Shown one piece after another: positions 9,573-17,205 of a DNA stretch of 64,000 bases. Source of the DNA: an uncultured Pelagibacteraceae bacterium (GTDB lineage Bacteria > Pseudomonadota > Alphaproteobacteria > Pelagibacterales > Pelagibacteraceae); NCBI GenBank assembly GCA_902630065.1, contig CACOTF010000001.1:1-64000 (forward strand). The letters run 5' to 3'. A program made the position numbers and the translations under genes. The notes under the pieces are model-generated. The model worked only from the letters and a program-made list of their open reading frames with translations. It was not told the origin of the DNA and searched no databases. The first letter of the stretch is position 1. Every line of letters starts with the position of its first letter.

Positions 9573-10526
9573 TTATAATTTAATTTTATTTAATGCATTA
9601 TTTTTAAATATATTTGCTTCTCTAATATATCTTCTAACCATTTGTGTTGATTTATGACCAGTCATAGCCATTATACTTCTCTCATCCGCACCTGACTCGG
9701 CAGCAACTGTTGCAAAACCAGACCTTAAACTATGACCTGCAAAATTTTTGTTTTCGATATCTGCTAACTTTAAATACTCTTTCATTAATAAAACTACAGA
9801 TTGATCAGTCAATCTTTTGTCTGTTAACGATAAACCTTTAGAAAATCTTGTAAAAATAGGTCCAGACTTAATTTTAGAAATTTCTAACCATCTTTTAAGA
9901 TTTATAACAGGACAGTAAATTTCATTATTAAAGTAGGGTAGTCCTTTAGTCATTCCTTCCCCGTATTGGTCAGTTTTTGATCTTTTTATAGTAATTTTTA
10001 TACCCTCAGGAACAAATTCTAAATCCTCATGATCAATTGAAATGAGCTCGGTTCTTCTGAAGCCTCCTCCAAAGCCAATCAAGATTATTGATTTATCTCT
10101 CAGTTTTTTTATTTCCTCAGTTTTTTGTTCATTTATTACATTAATAATTGATTTTAAATGATTGATTAATATAGGTTTTTTACCCTTCTGAACACTTCCT
10201 TTGACCCTTCTTATTCCCATTAAATTTTCAACGATGATTGGATGTTTTGTGTCTAGATAATGCCCTTTAAGCTTATGAACCATGCTTATTGACACTATTC
10301 TTCGTCTCAAAGTGCTTATTTTTGAGTTTTTAGCTAGATGGGTTAAGTATAAGGAAACTATTTTTGGCTCTGTTGGTAATGGATTTAATCCATGCTTTGC
10401 ACAAAAAGCACAAAAGTCTTTAAAGTCAGATTTATAAGCTCTTAAAGTATTATTTGCCTTTGAGGTTTTAAGGTTATTTAAAGTTGCCTCATGAAGCAAT
10501 TTTAGGTCTGTTGTCAGTTCATTCAT
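9573..10526 (-). CDS. tyrosine recombinase / site-specific integrase
   Basis: Complete catalytic set: FGGGFRRTELISI (R), RSKTDQ (K), HSLRSGFA (HxxR), TGHKST (H), VRRYIREA (Y); SAM-like N-terminal domain. Confidence 0.92.
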   Translation of the reverse strand: MNELTTDLKLLHEATLNNLKTSKANNTLRAYKSDFKDFCAFCAKHGLNPLPTEPKIVSLYLTHLAKNSKISTLRRRIVSISMVHKLKGHYLDTKHPIIVENLMGIRRVKGSVQKGKKPILINHLKSIINVINEQKTEEIKKLRDKSIILIGFGGGFRRTELISIDHEDLEFVPEGIKITIKRSKTDQYGEGMTKGLPYFNNEIYCPVINLKRWLEISKIKSGPIFTRFSKGLSLTDKRLTDQSVVLLMKEYLKLADIENKNFAGHSLRSGFATVAAESGADERSIMAMTGHKSTQMVRRYIREANIFKNNALNKIKL

Positions 10527-10537
10527 ATAATTACTAT

Positions 10538-10556
10538 TGATAACATTTAATTATCA
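10538..10556. promoter_or_regulatory. 19-bp inverted repeat TGATAA-N7-TTATCA upstream of the integrase start
   Basis: Perfect 6-bp arms, 10538-10543 and 10551-10556. Confidence 0.4.
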
Positions 10557-10609
10557 TTAGTAATATATTAAGTGATTTTATATGTCAAATAAATTAATAC
10601 TAAAAATTC

Positions 10610-10789
10610 ATGACTATAGATGGTGAAATTCCTACAAGCTATTTTTTAATTATATCTTTAGGTTTAACTATATTGAGTTATTTAGTTTACAAAAAAAATG
10701 GAAAATCATTAGAAGTATATTTCTTGTCTGTTTTAACAATAATTTTCTATTTATCATATTTTATTCTAATTTTCGTTGGACCTAAATAA
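10610..10789 (+). CDS. small membrane protein, 59 aa, two predicted hydrophobic helices (below the ORF-track cutoff)
   Basis: Hand translation: MTIDGEIPTSYFLIISLGLTILSYLVYKKNGKSLEVYFLSVLTIIFYLSYFILIFVGPK*. Confidence 0.5.
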   Translation: MTIDGEIPTSYFLIISLGLTILSYLVYKKNGKSLEVYFLSVLTIIFYLSYFILIFVGPK

Positions 10790-10862
10790 TTTATTAACGC
10801 TATTCACAGCTGTTAAAAACCCTTAATAATCAACTATAAAGTGATACAAATCATATTTGCAC

Positions 10863-10868
10863 TATGAT
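10863..10868 (+). promoter_or_regulatory. candidate -10 box (TATGAT) for the downstream RNA
   Basis: TATGAT about 16 nt upstream of the first hairpin; -35 is weak (AGTGAT at 17-bp spacing). Confidence 0.3.
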
Positions 10869-10883
10869 AGTTTCATCAATGAA

Positions 10884-11066
10884 TTAAGAGGCAACTCTTA
10901 ACTGACCATCTGGGGAAAAATCGAGAGATTCAAGCCCAGAGGGCAGAAAACCACGCAGAGTAGCGCTAAAATTGCGGGGTGGAAGGCATGGCGGTAGCGC
11001 ATACAACGACGTGCCAAAAACTACTGATCTTTGTACCTGTAAAGGTGCAGAGATACAGGGTTTTTT
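10884..11066 (+). ncRNA. unclassified structured RNA candidate (independent ncRNA or cis-regulatory leader)
   Basis: GC-rich island (62 G/C in 120 nt at 10921-11040, counted by hand); hairpins TTAAGAG-GCAA-CTCTTAA, TCTGGG..AATC-GAGA-GATT..CCCAGA, CCAC..GTGG, GGCATG..CGTGCC, 12-bp ATCTTTGTACCT-GTAA-AGGTGCAGAGAT; T6 tract at 11061-11066. Confidence 0.7.
11036..11066 (+). terminator. candidate intrinsic terminator, mutually exclusive with the hairpin at 11027-11054
   Basis: CCTGTA (11036-11041) / TACAGG (11054-11059) followed by GTTTTTTC. Confidence 0.5.
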
Positions 11067-11072
11067 CTTTAT

Positions 11073-11348
11073 ATGATCCTCAAAGGTACAAAATTTCAAG
11101 TTAAAGTTTGGGAATACTTAAAAACAATTAAAAAAGGCAGTGTTTTAACCTATTCTGACGTCGCAAAGGGTATTAATAAGCCTAAAGCTGTTAGAGCTGT
11201 AGCTAATGCTATTGGAAAAAACCCATATGCTCCTAAAATACCTTGCCATAGAGTAATCAAGTCTGATGGATCTCTTGGAGGATATTCTGGAAAAGGTGGT
11301 ATAAAAACAAAGAAAAAACTACTTAAATCTGAAGGAATTTTGCTCTAA
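11073..11348 (+). CDS. MGMT (Ogt) DNA-binding-domain-only protein, 91 aa
   Basis: GTKFQVKVWEYLKTIKKGSVLTYSDVAKGI ... VANAIGKNPYAPKIPCHRVIKSDGSLGGYSGG-like motif. Confidence 0.9.
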   Translation: MILKGTKFQVKVWEYLKTIKKGSVLTYSDVAKGINKPKAVRAVANAIGKNPYAPKIPCHRVIKSDGSLGGYSGKGGIKTKKKLLKSEGILL

Positions 11349-11859
11349 AAGTTAGCAATACCAACGTTTTTTTCAAAATTTAACTATATTTAGTATTACA
11401 ATTTAAAATTCCCCCATTGGTTGAAGCTTATAAATTGAAATATTTAAATTAGCCCTATATTTGGGCCATTAAACGCTATATTCATAAATTGCATTACTTG
11501 TGTAATTATTATGAAAATTACTATTTTTTTGTATGATTATAAGAATTAATATTAAGAAATTTCCATATCAAAATAAAATTAAGTTTTTATTATTGAAATA
11601 TTTGATATAAAATTTCTCCATATTTGTTGATTTTACTGAATTATTGTCCCCTATCTCATAATCCAATTTAATTGACTATTTTTATAATTCAAATAAGTGC
11701 ATATTTATTGATTATTTTTAATTACGAGCTCTTATTTAATTGAACATTTTATAATTTTATTCCATACTTTTTTATTTTATATATATAATAAAATTCAATA
11801 AATACAATAGTTTACAACTATTAATTAAAGTAATATATTAATAAATAGTACATATATAT

Positions 11860-12708
11860 TTACTTATATTTATGATAATATTCTCTTTTAAAAACATATA
11901 AACCTGATGAAACGATTATAAAAAGTCCAATAAAAGTATATTTATCAGGAAAATCCGAAAACACATAATACCCTAGAATAAGGTTAGTAATTATCTCGAA
12001 ATAACCAAATGGTGCTAATTTTGAAGCATCAGCGTAACGAAGAGACAAAATTATTAATATATGGCCTAAACAAGCAAATATACCCATAAGAGACATCCAA
12101 GACCATTGAATTAGAGTAGGATTAATCCAAACAAAAGGAACAAAAAAAGATGCGATAATGGCCCCTACCACGCCCGTAATTAGCAATGTGAGTAAAGGAC
12201 TATCTGTTGAATGTAATTTTCGTGTTATTATTAGATAAAAGCCGTAAAAACAGCCTGTTCCAACAGCTGCTATACTAGCAAGATTAATCTCTATAATTCC
12301 AGGTCTTATGACAACTAAAATACCAAAAAAACCGACTAATACAGCAGTCCAACGTCTATATCCAACTTTTTCCTTAAGTAAAAAAGGAGAAAGAGCAGTT
12401 GTGACCAATGGAGCAACGAACGCCAATGTTAATGCTTTTGCCATTGATATTATAGAAATGGAGTAAAAAAAACATATATTTGCAAAAAATAAAGACAAAC
12501 CTCTTATTATTTGTAATTTGATATTTTGAGAAAACTTCAATTGTTCCCTAAAAAATAAAAACATAAAAAAAGTTGTGAATACAACTGTAAAAAAATATCT
12601 AGCCCATGTAATTTGAAAAAAAGATAAATCCGAAGATAAGTATTTTGCAATAGCATCCATAAAAGGCAAAACCATCCATGCGGATAAATTTAAAAATATT
12701 GCTTTCAT
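11860..12708 (-). CDS. EamA/DMT family transporter
   Basis: 10-TM DMT pattern; AKALTLAFVAPLVTTALSPFLLKEKVGYRRWTAVLVGFFGILVVIRPG. Confidence 0.9.
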   Translation of the reverse strand: MKAIFLNLSAWMVLPFMDAIAKYLSSDLSFFQITWARYFFTVVFTTFFMFLFFREQLKFSQNIKLQIIRGLSLFFANICFFYSISIISMAKALTLAFVAPLVTTALSPFLLKEKVGYRRWTAVLVGFFGILVVIRPGIIEINLASIAAVGTGCFYGFYLIITRKLHSTDSPLLTLLITGVVGAIIASFFVPFVWINPTLIQWSWMSLMGIFACLGHILIILSLRYADASKLAPFGYFEIITNLILGYYVFSDFPDKYTFIGLFIIVSSGLYVFKREYYHKYK

Positions 12709-13608
12709 TTAAGCAAAATATTTAAGAGCAATAAATACTGTAATTGGCACTGTAACCAATGACATTAAAGTAGAAACAACAATTGTGCTGGAAATATTAT
12801 CTACATTTTTTTTTGGTGAATACATTGAAGCAACCAAATAACATAATATTGCACTAGGCATAGAAGATTGAATTAGCAAAACACCAGCTGCAAAACCAGA
12901 TAAATTAAAAAATTTTATAATAAAAAAACCTACAATTGGACCAAGAATTACCCTACCAATTGATGTTATAATTGAGTCTCTCAAAGAAAATACTTTCATT
13001 TGGGTTAAAGCAATGCCTAAAGACATTAAAATCATTACAATCATTGCATAAGATAAAAGCATTGATGTATTAATCACAAAAACTGGCATTTCTTTGCCGT
13101 AGTATAAAAAGATAACGGTCAAAATAATTGTATAGAAGGAAGGACTTTTTGCAATTATTGAAAAATCAAATTTTCTTTTTGCAAGAAATATATTGGCAGT
13201 AAAATGTAAGAGTATTACCAAAGATGATATAGCTGCAGCTACACCCATTCCCAATTTACCATAAGCAAAAAGACATATTGGTATACCCATATTACCTGTA
13301 TTTGGTAAAAAAAAAGTAGGTAATTCTCTAATATAATCTTTTTTCATAAGAATTAAAAAAAAAAGTCCAATTAAAGCAAATGACGAAAGTAATATTAATG
13401 CGTAAATAAAATATTCTACAAATATATCAAAAGTAACACCTGTAGATGTAAGAGAGAAAATTACCAAAGCTGGAGTTCCAAAATTTCCAGCATAAGATGT
13501 TATAAACGAAGTATCAAAATTTGGATTTCTTTTCCCTAATAAAAAACCAATTCCAACAATAAAAAATACAGGGAATAGAACTTCAAAGAGCTTTAAATAA
13601 AGTTCCAT
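12709..13608 (-). CDS. AEC family transporter (auxin efflux carrier-like)
   Basis: LPNTGNMGIPICLFAYG ... LIQSSMPSAILCYLVASMY. Confidence 0.85.
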   Translation of the reverse strand: MELYLKLFEVLFPVFFIVGIGFLLGKRNPNFDTSFITSYAGNFGTPALVIFSLTSTGVTFDIFVEYFIYALILLSSFALIGLFFLILMKKDYIRELPTFFLPNTGNMGIPICLFAYGKLGMGVAAAISSLVILLHFTANIFLAKRKFDFSIIAKSPSFYTIILTVIFLYYGKEMPVFVINTSMLLSYAMIVMILMSLGIALTQMKVFSLRDSIITSIGRVILGPIVGFFIIKFFNLSGFAAGVLLIQSSMPSAILCYLVASMYSPKKNVDNISSTIVVSTLMSLVTVPITVFIALKYFA

Positions 13609-14897
13609 TAAAAAAGTCTTAATAATACAGGGTTTTTAATAATATTTAAATTTGATTTAAAAGATTTAATACATTTCTGGTAATCCTTTTCCAAAGATTT
13701 GTGAGTTATAATTACAATAGAAGCAGTTTTGTTTTTATTATTTGGTATTTGTATTAATCTTTGTACAGAAATTTTATGTTTAGCAAATTTATTAGTGATT
13801 TCAGATAGAACACCAGGTTTGTCTTTAACTTCAAGTCTAATATATAAAGCATTAGAATAATTATCTGTATTATATATTGAAGGAGATTTTCTTTTATTGT
13901 CAGAAATCCCAAAGGGATATTTGATATTTCCACGTAAAATAGATAAAAGATCAGACATTAAAGCAGATGATGTTGGACCAGGCCCAGCACCCTCCCCTTG
14001 CAAAACACTCTCCCCTACTGGATTACCTTCAATTATAACAGCATTCATAACACCATTAACATTTGCGATGTAAGTATTTCTTTTAATTAAACACGGATGA
14101 ACTCTTTCAAATAATTTATTATTAACAATTTCTGTTATTCCCAATAATTTAATTTTATAATTTAATTGATTTGCAATTTCTAAATCTTTGTATTCTATAT
14201 TTTCAATGCCCTCCATTAAACATTTTGAATTTGAAACTTTATTATTAAATGCTAAAGCAGAAAGAATTTTAACTTTAGCTAAAGCATCGTAACCATTTAA
14301 ATCTAATTTTGGATTACCTGGTTCAGCATAACCTAATAATTGAGCTTTTTTTAATACAGTTGAAAAGCCAGACTTAGTTTCTTCCATTTCAGATAATATA
14401 TAATTACAAGTACCATTTAATATTCCATATACTTTACTTATCTTATTAGTTGCTAGCCCTTCCTTGATAGTTCTTAATACAGGAATTCCACCTCCCACTG
14501 ACGCTTCAAATTCTAAATTGACTTTATTTTTTTCAGCAAGTTTAGAAAGATTATTACCGTGTTTAGAAATTAATGCCTTATTAGGAGTTACAACATGAAT
14601 TTTATTCTTAAGCGCAAATTCTACAATTTTTTTTGATATACCGTCAGATTGACCTATAGCTTCAATTAAAATATCAATTTTATTATTTTTAAAAATTTTA
14701 AAAGGATTTTTGTAAAAAATTTTTTTATTAATTTTAAATTTTCTTTTTTTATTAATATTCTTTGCTGAAATTGCCGAAACAGAGATAATTTTTCCAGTTT
14801 TTTTTAAAATATCTTTTTTCTTTGTATAGAGCTCATTATAAAGATAATTACCTATCTGCCCTAATCCAACAATTGCTATATTAAGTTTTTTTGTCAT
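13608..14897 (-). CDS. hom: homoserine dehydrogenase
   Basis: GLGQIGNYL, VTPNKALISKHG, FEASVGGGIPVLRTI, LNGTCNYILSEM, GEGAGPGPTSSALMSDLL, ACT domain. Confidence 0.96.
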   Translation of the reverse strand: MTKKLNIAIVGLGQIGNYLYNELYTKKKDILKKTGKIISVSAISAKNINKKRKFKINKKIFYKNPFKIFKNNKIDILIEAIGQSDGISKKIVEFALKNKIHVVTPNKALISKHGNNLSKLAEKNKVNLEFEASVGGGIPVLRTIKEGLATNKISKVYGILNGTCNYILSEMEETKSGFSTVLKKAQLLGYAEPGNPKLDLNGYDALAKVKILSALAFNNKVSNSKCLMEGIENIEYKDLEIANQLNYKIKLLGITEIVNNKLFERVHPCLIKRNTYIANVNGVMNAVIIEGNPVGESVLQGEGAGPGPTSSALMSDLLSILRGNIKYPFGISDNKRKSPSIYNTDNYSNALYIRLEVKDKPGVLSEITNKFAKHKISVQRLIQIPNNKNKTASIVIITHKSLEKDYQKCIKSFKSNLNIIKNPVLLRLF

Positions 14898-14898
14898 A

Positions 14899-15105
14899 TC
14901 AATTATCTAAACTTGGAAAACTACTTTTAACTCCATAATCAATTATTTTATTTTTGAATTCTTGAAATGAAAGATTGTTATTTATACCAAATATTGGCAT
15001 TTCAGATTTTTCATCATTTTTTTTCTTTAAAAAAGAATCAAAGTTTTGATTAGAACAATTATTTAAAAATAAAAAAATTAATAAAATTATTAACATTCTC
15101 ATCAA
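14899..15105 (-). CDS. small putative lipoprotein
   Basis: MMRMLIILLIFLFLNNCSNQ signal/lipobox-like; inside a hom-argC gene run. Confidence 0.5.
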   Translation of the reverse strand: MMRMLIILLIFLFLNNCSNQNFDSFLKKKNDEKSEMPIFGINNNLSFQEFKNKIIDYGVKSSFPSLDN

Positions 15106-16124
15106 TTTAATCCTTCATCAGACTTATATCCAAATAAAATATTCATATTTTGAACAGCTTGTCCACTACCACCCTTAATCAAATTATCTATTGCTGACAA
15201 TATAATAATTTTATTCTTATATTTGCTCTCACAAACGGAAATATAACAGTTATTTGTGTTTATTACTTCATTAGTTCCTAAAAAAGTGTTTGGTTTCAAA
15301 ATTTTAATGAATTTATTTTTTTTGTAATATTTTTTTAGAAAAGAATAAATTTTTTTAAGAGAATCATTTCTTTTTAGATCTAAATACATAGTAGTTAATA
15401 TTCCTCTAAACATTGGTGAAAGATGAGGTGTAAATTGAAATTTTACCTTTTTACCAGTTTTTATTTTTAGTTCCTGATCAATTTCTGAATTGTGTCTGTG
15501 AAACGCTAAACCATAAGCACTCAATGTCTCATTTAAAAATTTGTTGTTATATTTTTTATGAATATTTCTACCTGCACCTGAATAACCAGATTTAGAATCA
15601 ATTATGATATTGTTTGATTTAACAATATTTTTATTAATTAAAGGTACTAGGGGTAATAAAATTGATGTTGGATAACAGCCTGGACAAGAAATTATCTTAT
15701 ATTTTTTAATGTTCTTATTATTTAATTCAGGTATTGAGTAAATACTTTTTTTGATTAATTTAGGAGCATTGTGTTTGATTTTATACCATTTGAAGTAATC
15801 ACTGGCTGATTTAAGTCTAAAATCTGCAGCTAAATCAATTAAAATATTTTTATCATTTAAATTTTTTGAAATTTTTTGAGCTTCTCCATTAGGTAAAGCT
15901 GTAAATACAACATCAACGCTTTTTAATAACTCTTTATTAAATTTAACAATATTTGGTAGTTTGTATTTATTAAAATATTTATCATAAGAGCTAATTTTCT
16001 TACCTACAGAGGTATCACCACAAAGATATTTAATTTTAACTCTTTTATGTTTGGTTAATAATTTAACCAATTGAATACCTATGTATCCAGTAGCTCCAGC
16101 AACAAGTGCATTAATCTTAGACAT
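15102..16124 (-). CDS. argC: N-acetyl-gamma-glutamyl-phosphate reductase
   Basis: VAGATGYIGIQLVKLL, NPGCYPT-like CPGCYPTSILLPLVPL, HRHNSEIDQEL, FTPHLSPMFRGILTTMY. Confidence 0.95.
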   Translation of the reverse strand: MSKINALVAGATGYIGIQLVKLLTKHKRVKIKYLCGDTSVGKKISSYDKYFNKYKLPNIVKFNKELLKSVDVVFTALPNGEAQKISKNLNDKNILIDLAADFRLKSASDYFKWYKIKHNAPKLIKKSIYSIPELNNKNIKKYKIISCPGCYPTSILLPLVPLINKNIVKSNNIIIDSKSGYSGAGRNIHKKYNNKFLNETLSAYGLAFHRHNSEIDQELKIKTGKKVKFQFTPHLSPMFRGILTTMYLDLKRNDSLKKIYSFLKKYYKKNKFIKILKPNTFLGTNEVINTNNCYISVCESKYKNKIIILSAIDNLIKGGSGQAVQNMNILFGYKSDEGLN

Positions 16125-16157
16125 ATTGTAATATAACAGTTGTTAAATAAAATGATA

Positions 16158-16589
16158 TTATCTTTTAGAGAATTGATAACTTCTTCTAGCTTTTGCACGA
16201 CCAGGTTTTTTTCTCTCAACTGATCTAGGGTCTCTCGTGGTAAGTTTTTCTTTTCTAAGAGTTGGTTTTAGATTTTCATCAAATTGTAATAGTGCTCTTG
16301 ATATACCATGTACCAATGCTCCTGCTTGACCTGTGTGACCACCACCAACAACATGTGATCTAACATCATATTCAGTAGCTTGATTGATAATTTCAAAAGG
16401 TCTCAGTATTTGCATTTTATGTGTAGCTCTTGTGAAATAATCATCTAGATTTTTTCCATTAACATAAATTTTACCAGTACCTTTCTTTAACCAAACTTTT
16501 GCAATTGAAGTCTTTCTTCTTCCTGTTGCGTATTTAGCATCTTTGAAGTCTAATTTTATTTTTGAAGGTGTTGATTGATTTGCTTCCAT
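16158..16589 (-). CDS. rpsI: 30S ribosomal protein S9
   Basis: YATGRRKTSIAKVWLKKGTGKIYVNG ... GGGHTGQAGALVHGISRAL ... KKPGRAKARRSYQFSKR. Confidence 0.98.
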   Translation of the reverse strand: MEANQSTPSKIKLDFKDAKYATGRRKTSIAKVWLKKGTGKIYVNGKNLDDYFTRATHKMQILRPFEIINQATEYDVRSHVVGGGHTGQAGALVHGISRALLQFDENLKPTLRKEKLTTRDPRSVERKKPGRAKARRSYQFSKR

Positions 16590-16590
16590 T

Positions 16591-17049
16591 TTAATTTCTG
16601 ACTATATTTTTTGTATTTAGTTTTCCAATCTCTATTACTTCAGGATTTTGTGCTGAATGAGGATGATCTGATCCTGAATAAACCTTAAGTTTAGTCAATT
16701 GTTTTTTAGCTAAAGGACCACCAGGCAACATTCTTTTTACAGCCATCTTTAAAACCTCACCTGGTTTTGAAGATTGTAATATTTCAGGTGTTGTTTCTTT
16801 AATTCCCCCGGGATGGCCTGTGTGTCTATAATATTTTTTATTTGAATACTTGTTTCCTGTAAATTTTAATTGATCTACGTTTTTAACAACAACAAAATCT
16901 CCACTATCCATATGCGGAGTAAATGTTGCTTTATTTTTTCCTCTAAGAATTTTTGATACAACGGTTGCTAGTCTTCCTACCACAGCTCCAGTTGCGTCAA
17001 TTTCAAACCATTTACTATTTAGGTCATCTTTTTTAAGAAATTTAGTCAT
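16591..17049 (-). CDS. rplM: 50S ribosomal protein L13
   Basis: KWFEIDATGAVVGRLATVVSKILRGKNKATFTPHMDSGDFVVVKN; start set at internal MTKFL. Confidence 0.96.
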   Translation of the reverse strand: MTKFLKKDDLNSKWFEIDATGAVVGRLATVVSKILRGKNKATFTPHMDSGDFVVVKNVDQLKFTGNKYSNKKYYRHTGHPGGIKETTPEILQSSKPGEVLKMAVKRMLPGGPLAKKQLTKLKVYSGSDHPHSAQNPEVIEIGKLNTKNIVRN

Positions 17050-17205
17050 AATTGCGGGATTAATACTTATAAATCGATATATTGTCAAACGATATACAGT
17101 TAGAACTTAAGTCATTTTTAATAGTTTTAACTAATAAATAAGCTATAAATAAGCGATAATATTTGATTATAATAATATCTTAAAAATTTAAACAGGAGCA
17201 ACTAA

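Noticed and set aside
10884-11066. Two-piece alphaproteobacterial tmRNA (common integrase target) as identity of the structured RNA
   Set aside because: No TTCGA/TTCAA T-arm context ending in CCA and no plausible tag reading frame ending in an Ala-rich tail on either strand.
10884-11099. 71-aa minus-strand ORF over the GC-rich island
   Set aside because: Product has no recognisable motif and overlaps the + strand hairpins and the mini-MGMT start; RNA structure explains the composition better.
8250-11860. tRNA-Glu 3'-end direct repeat marking an integration site (attL/attR)
   Set aside because: I looked for a second copy of GGTTCGATTCCCCTAGGGACCGCCA downstream near the integrase and non-coding tract and did not see one.
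17089-17205. SAM-II or SAM-V riboswitch upstream of the metY-like gene
   Set aside because: SAM riboswitches regulate such genes in alphaproteobacteria, but I could not find a convincing conserved core in this AT-rich leader; only weak pairing GTTAGAAC/GTTTTAAC. A cmsearch would settle it.
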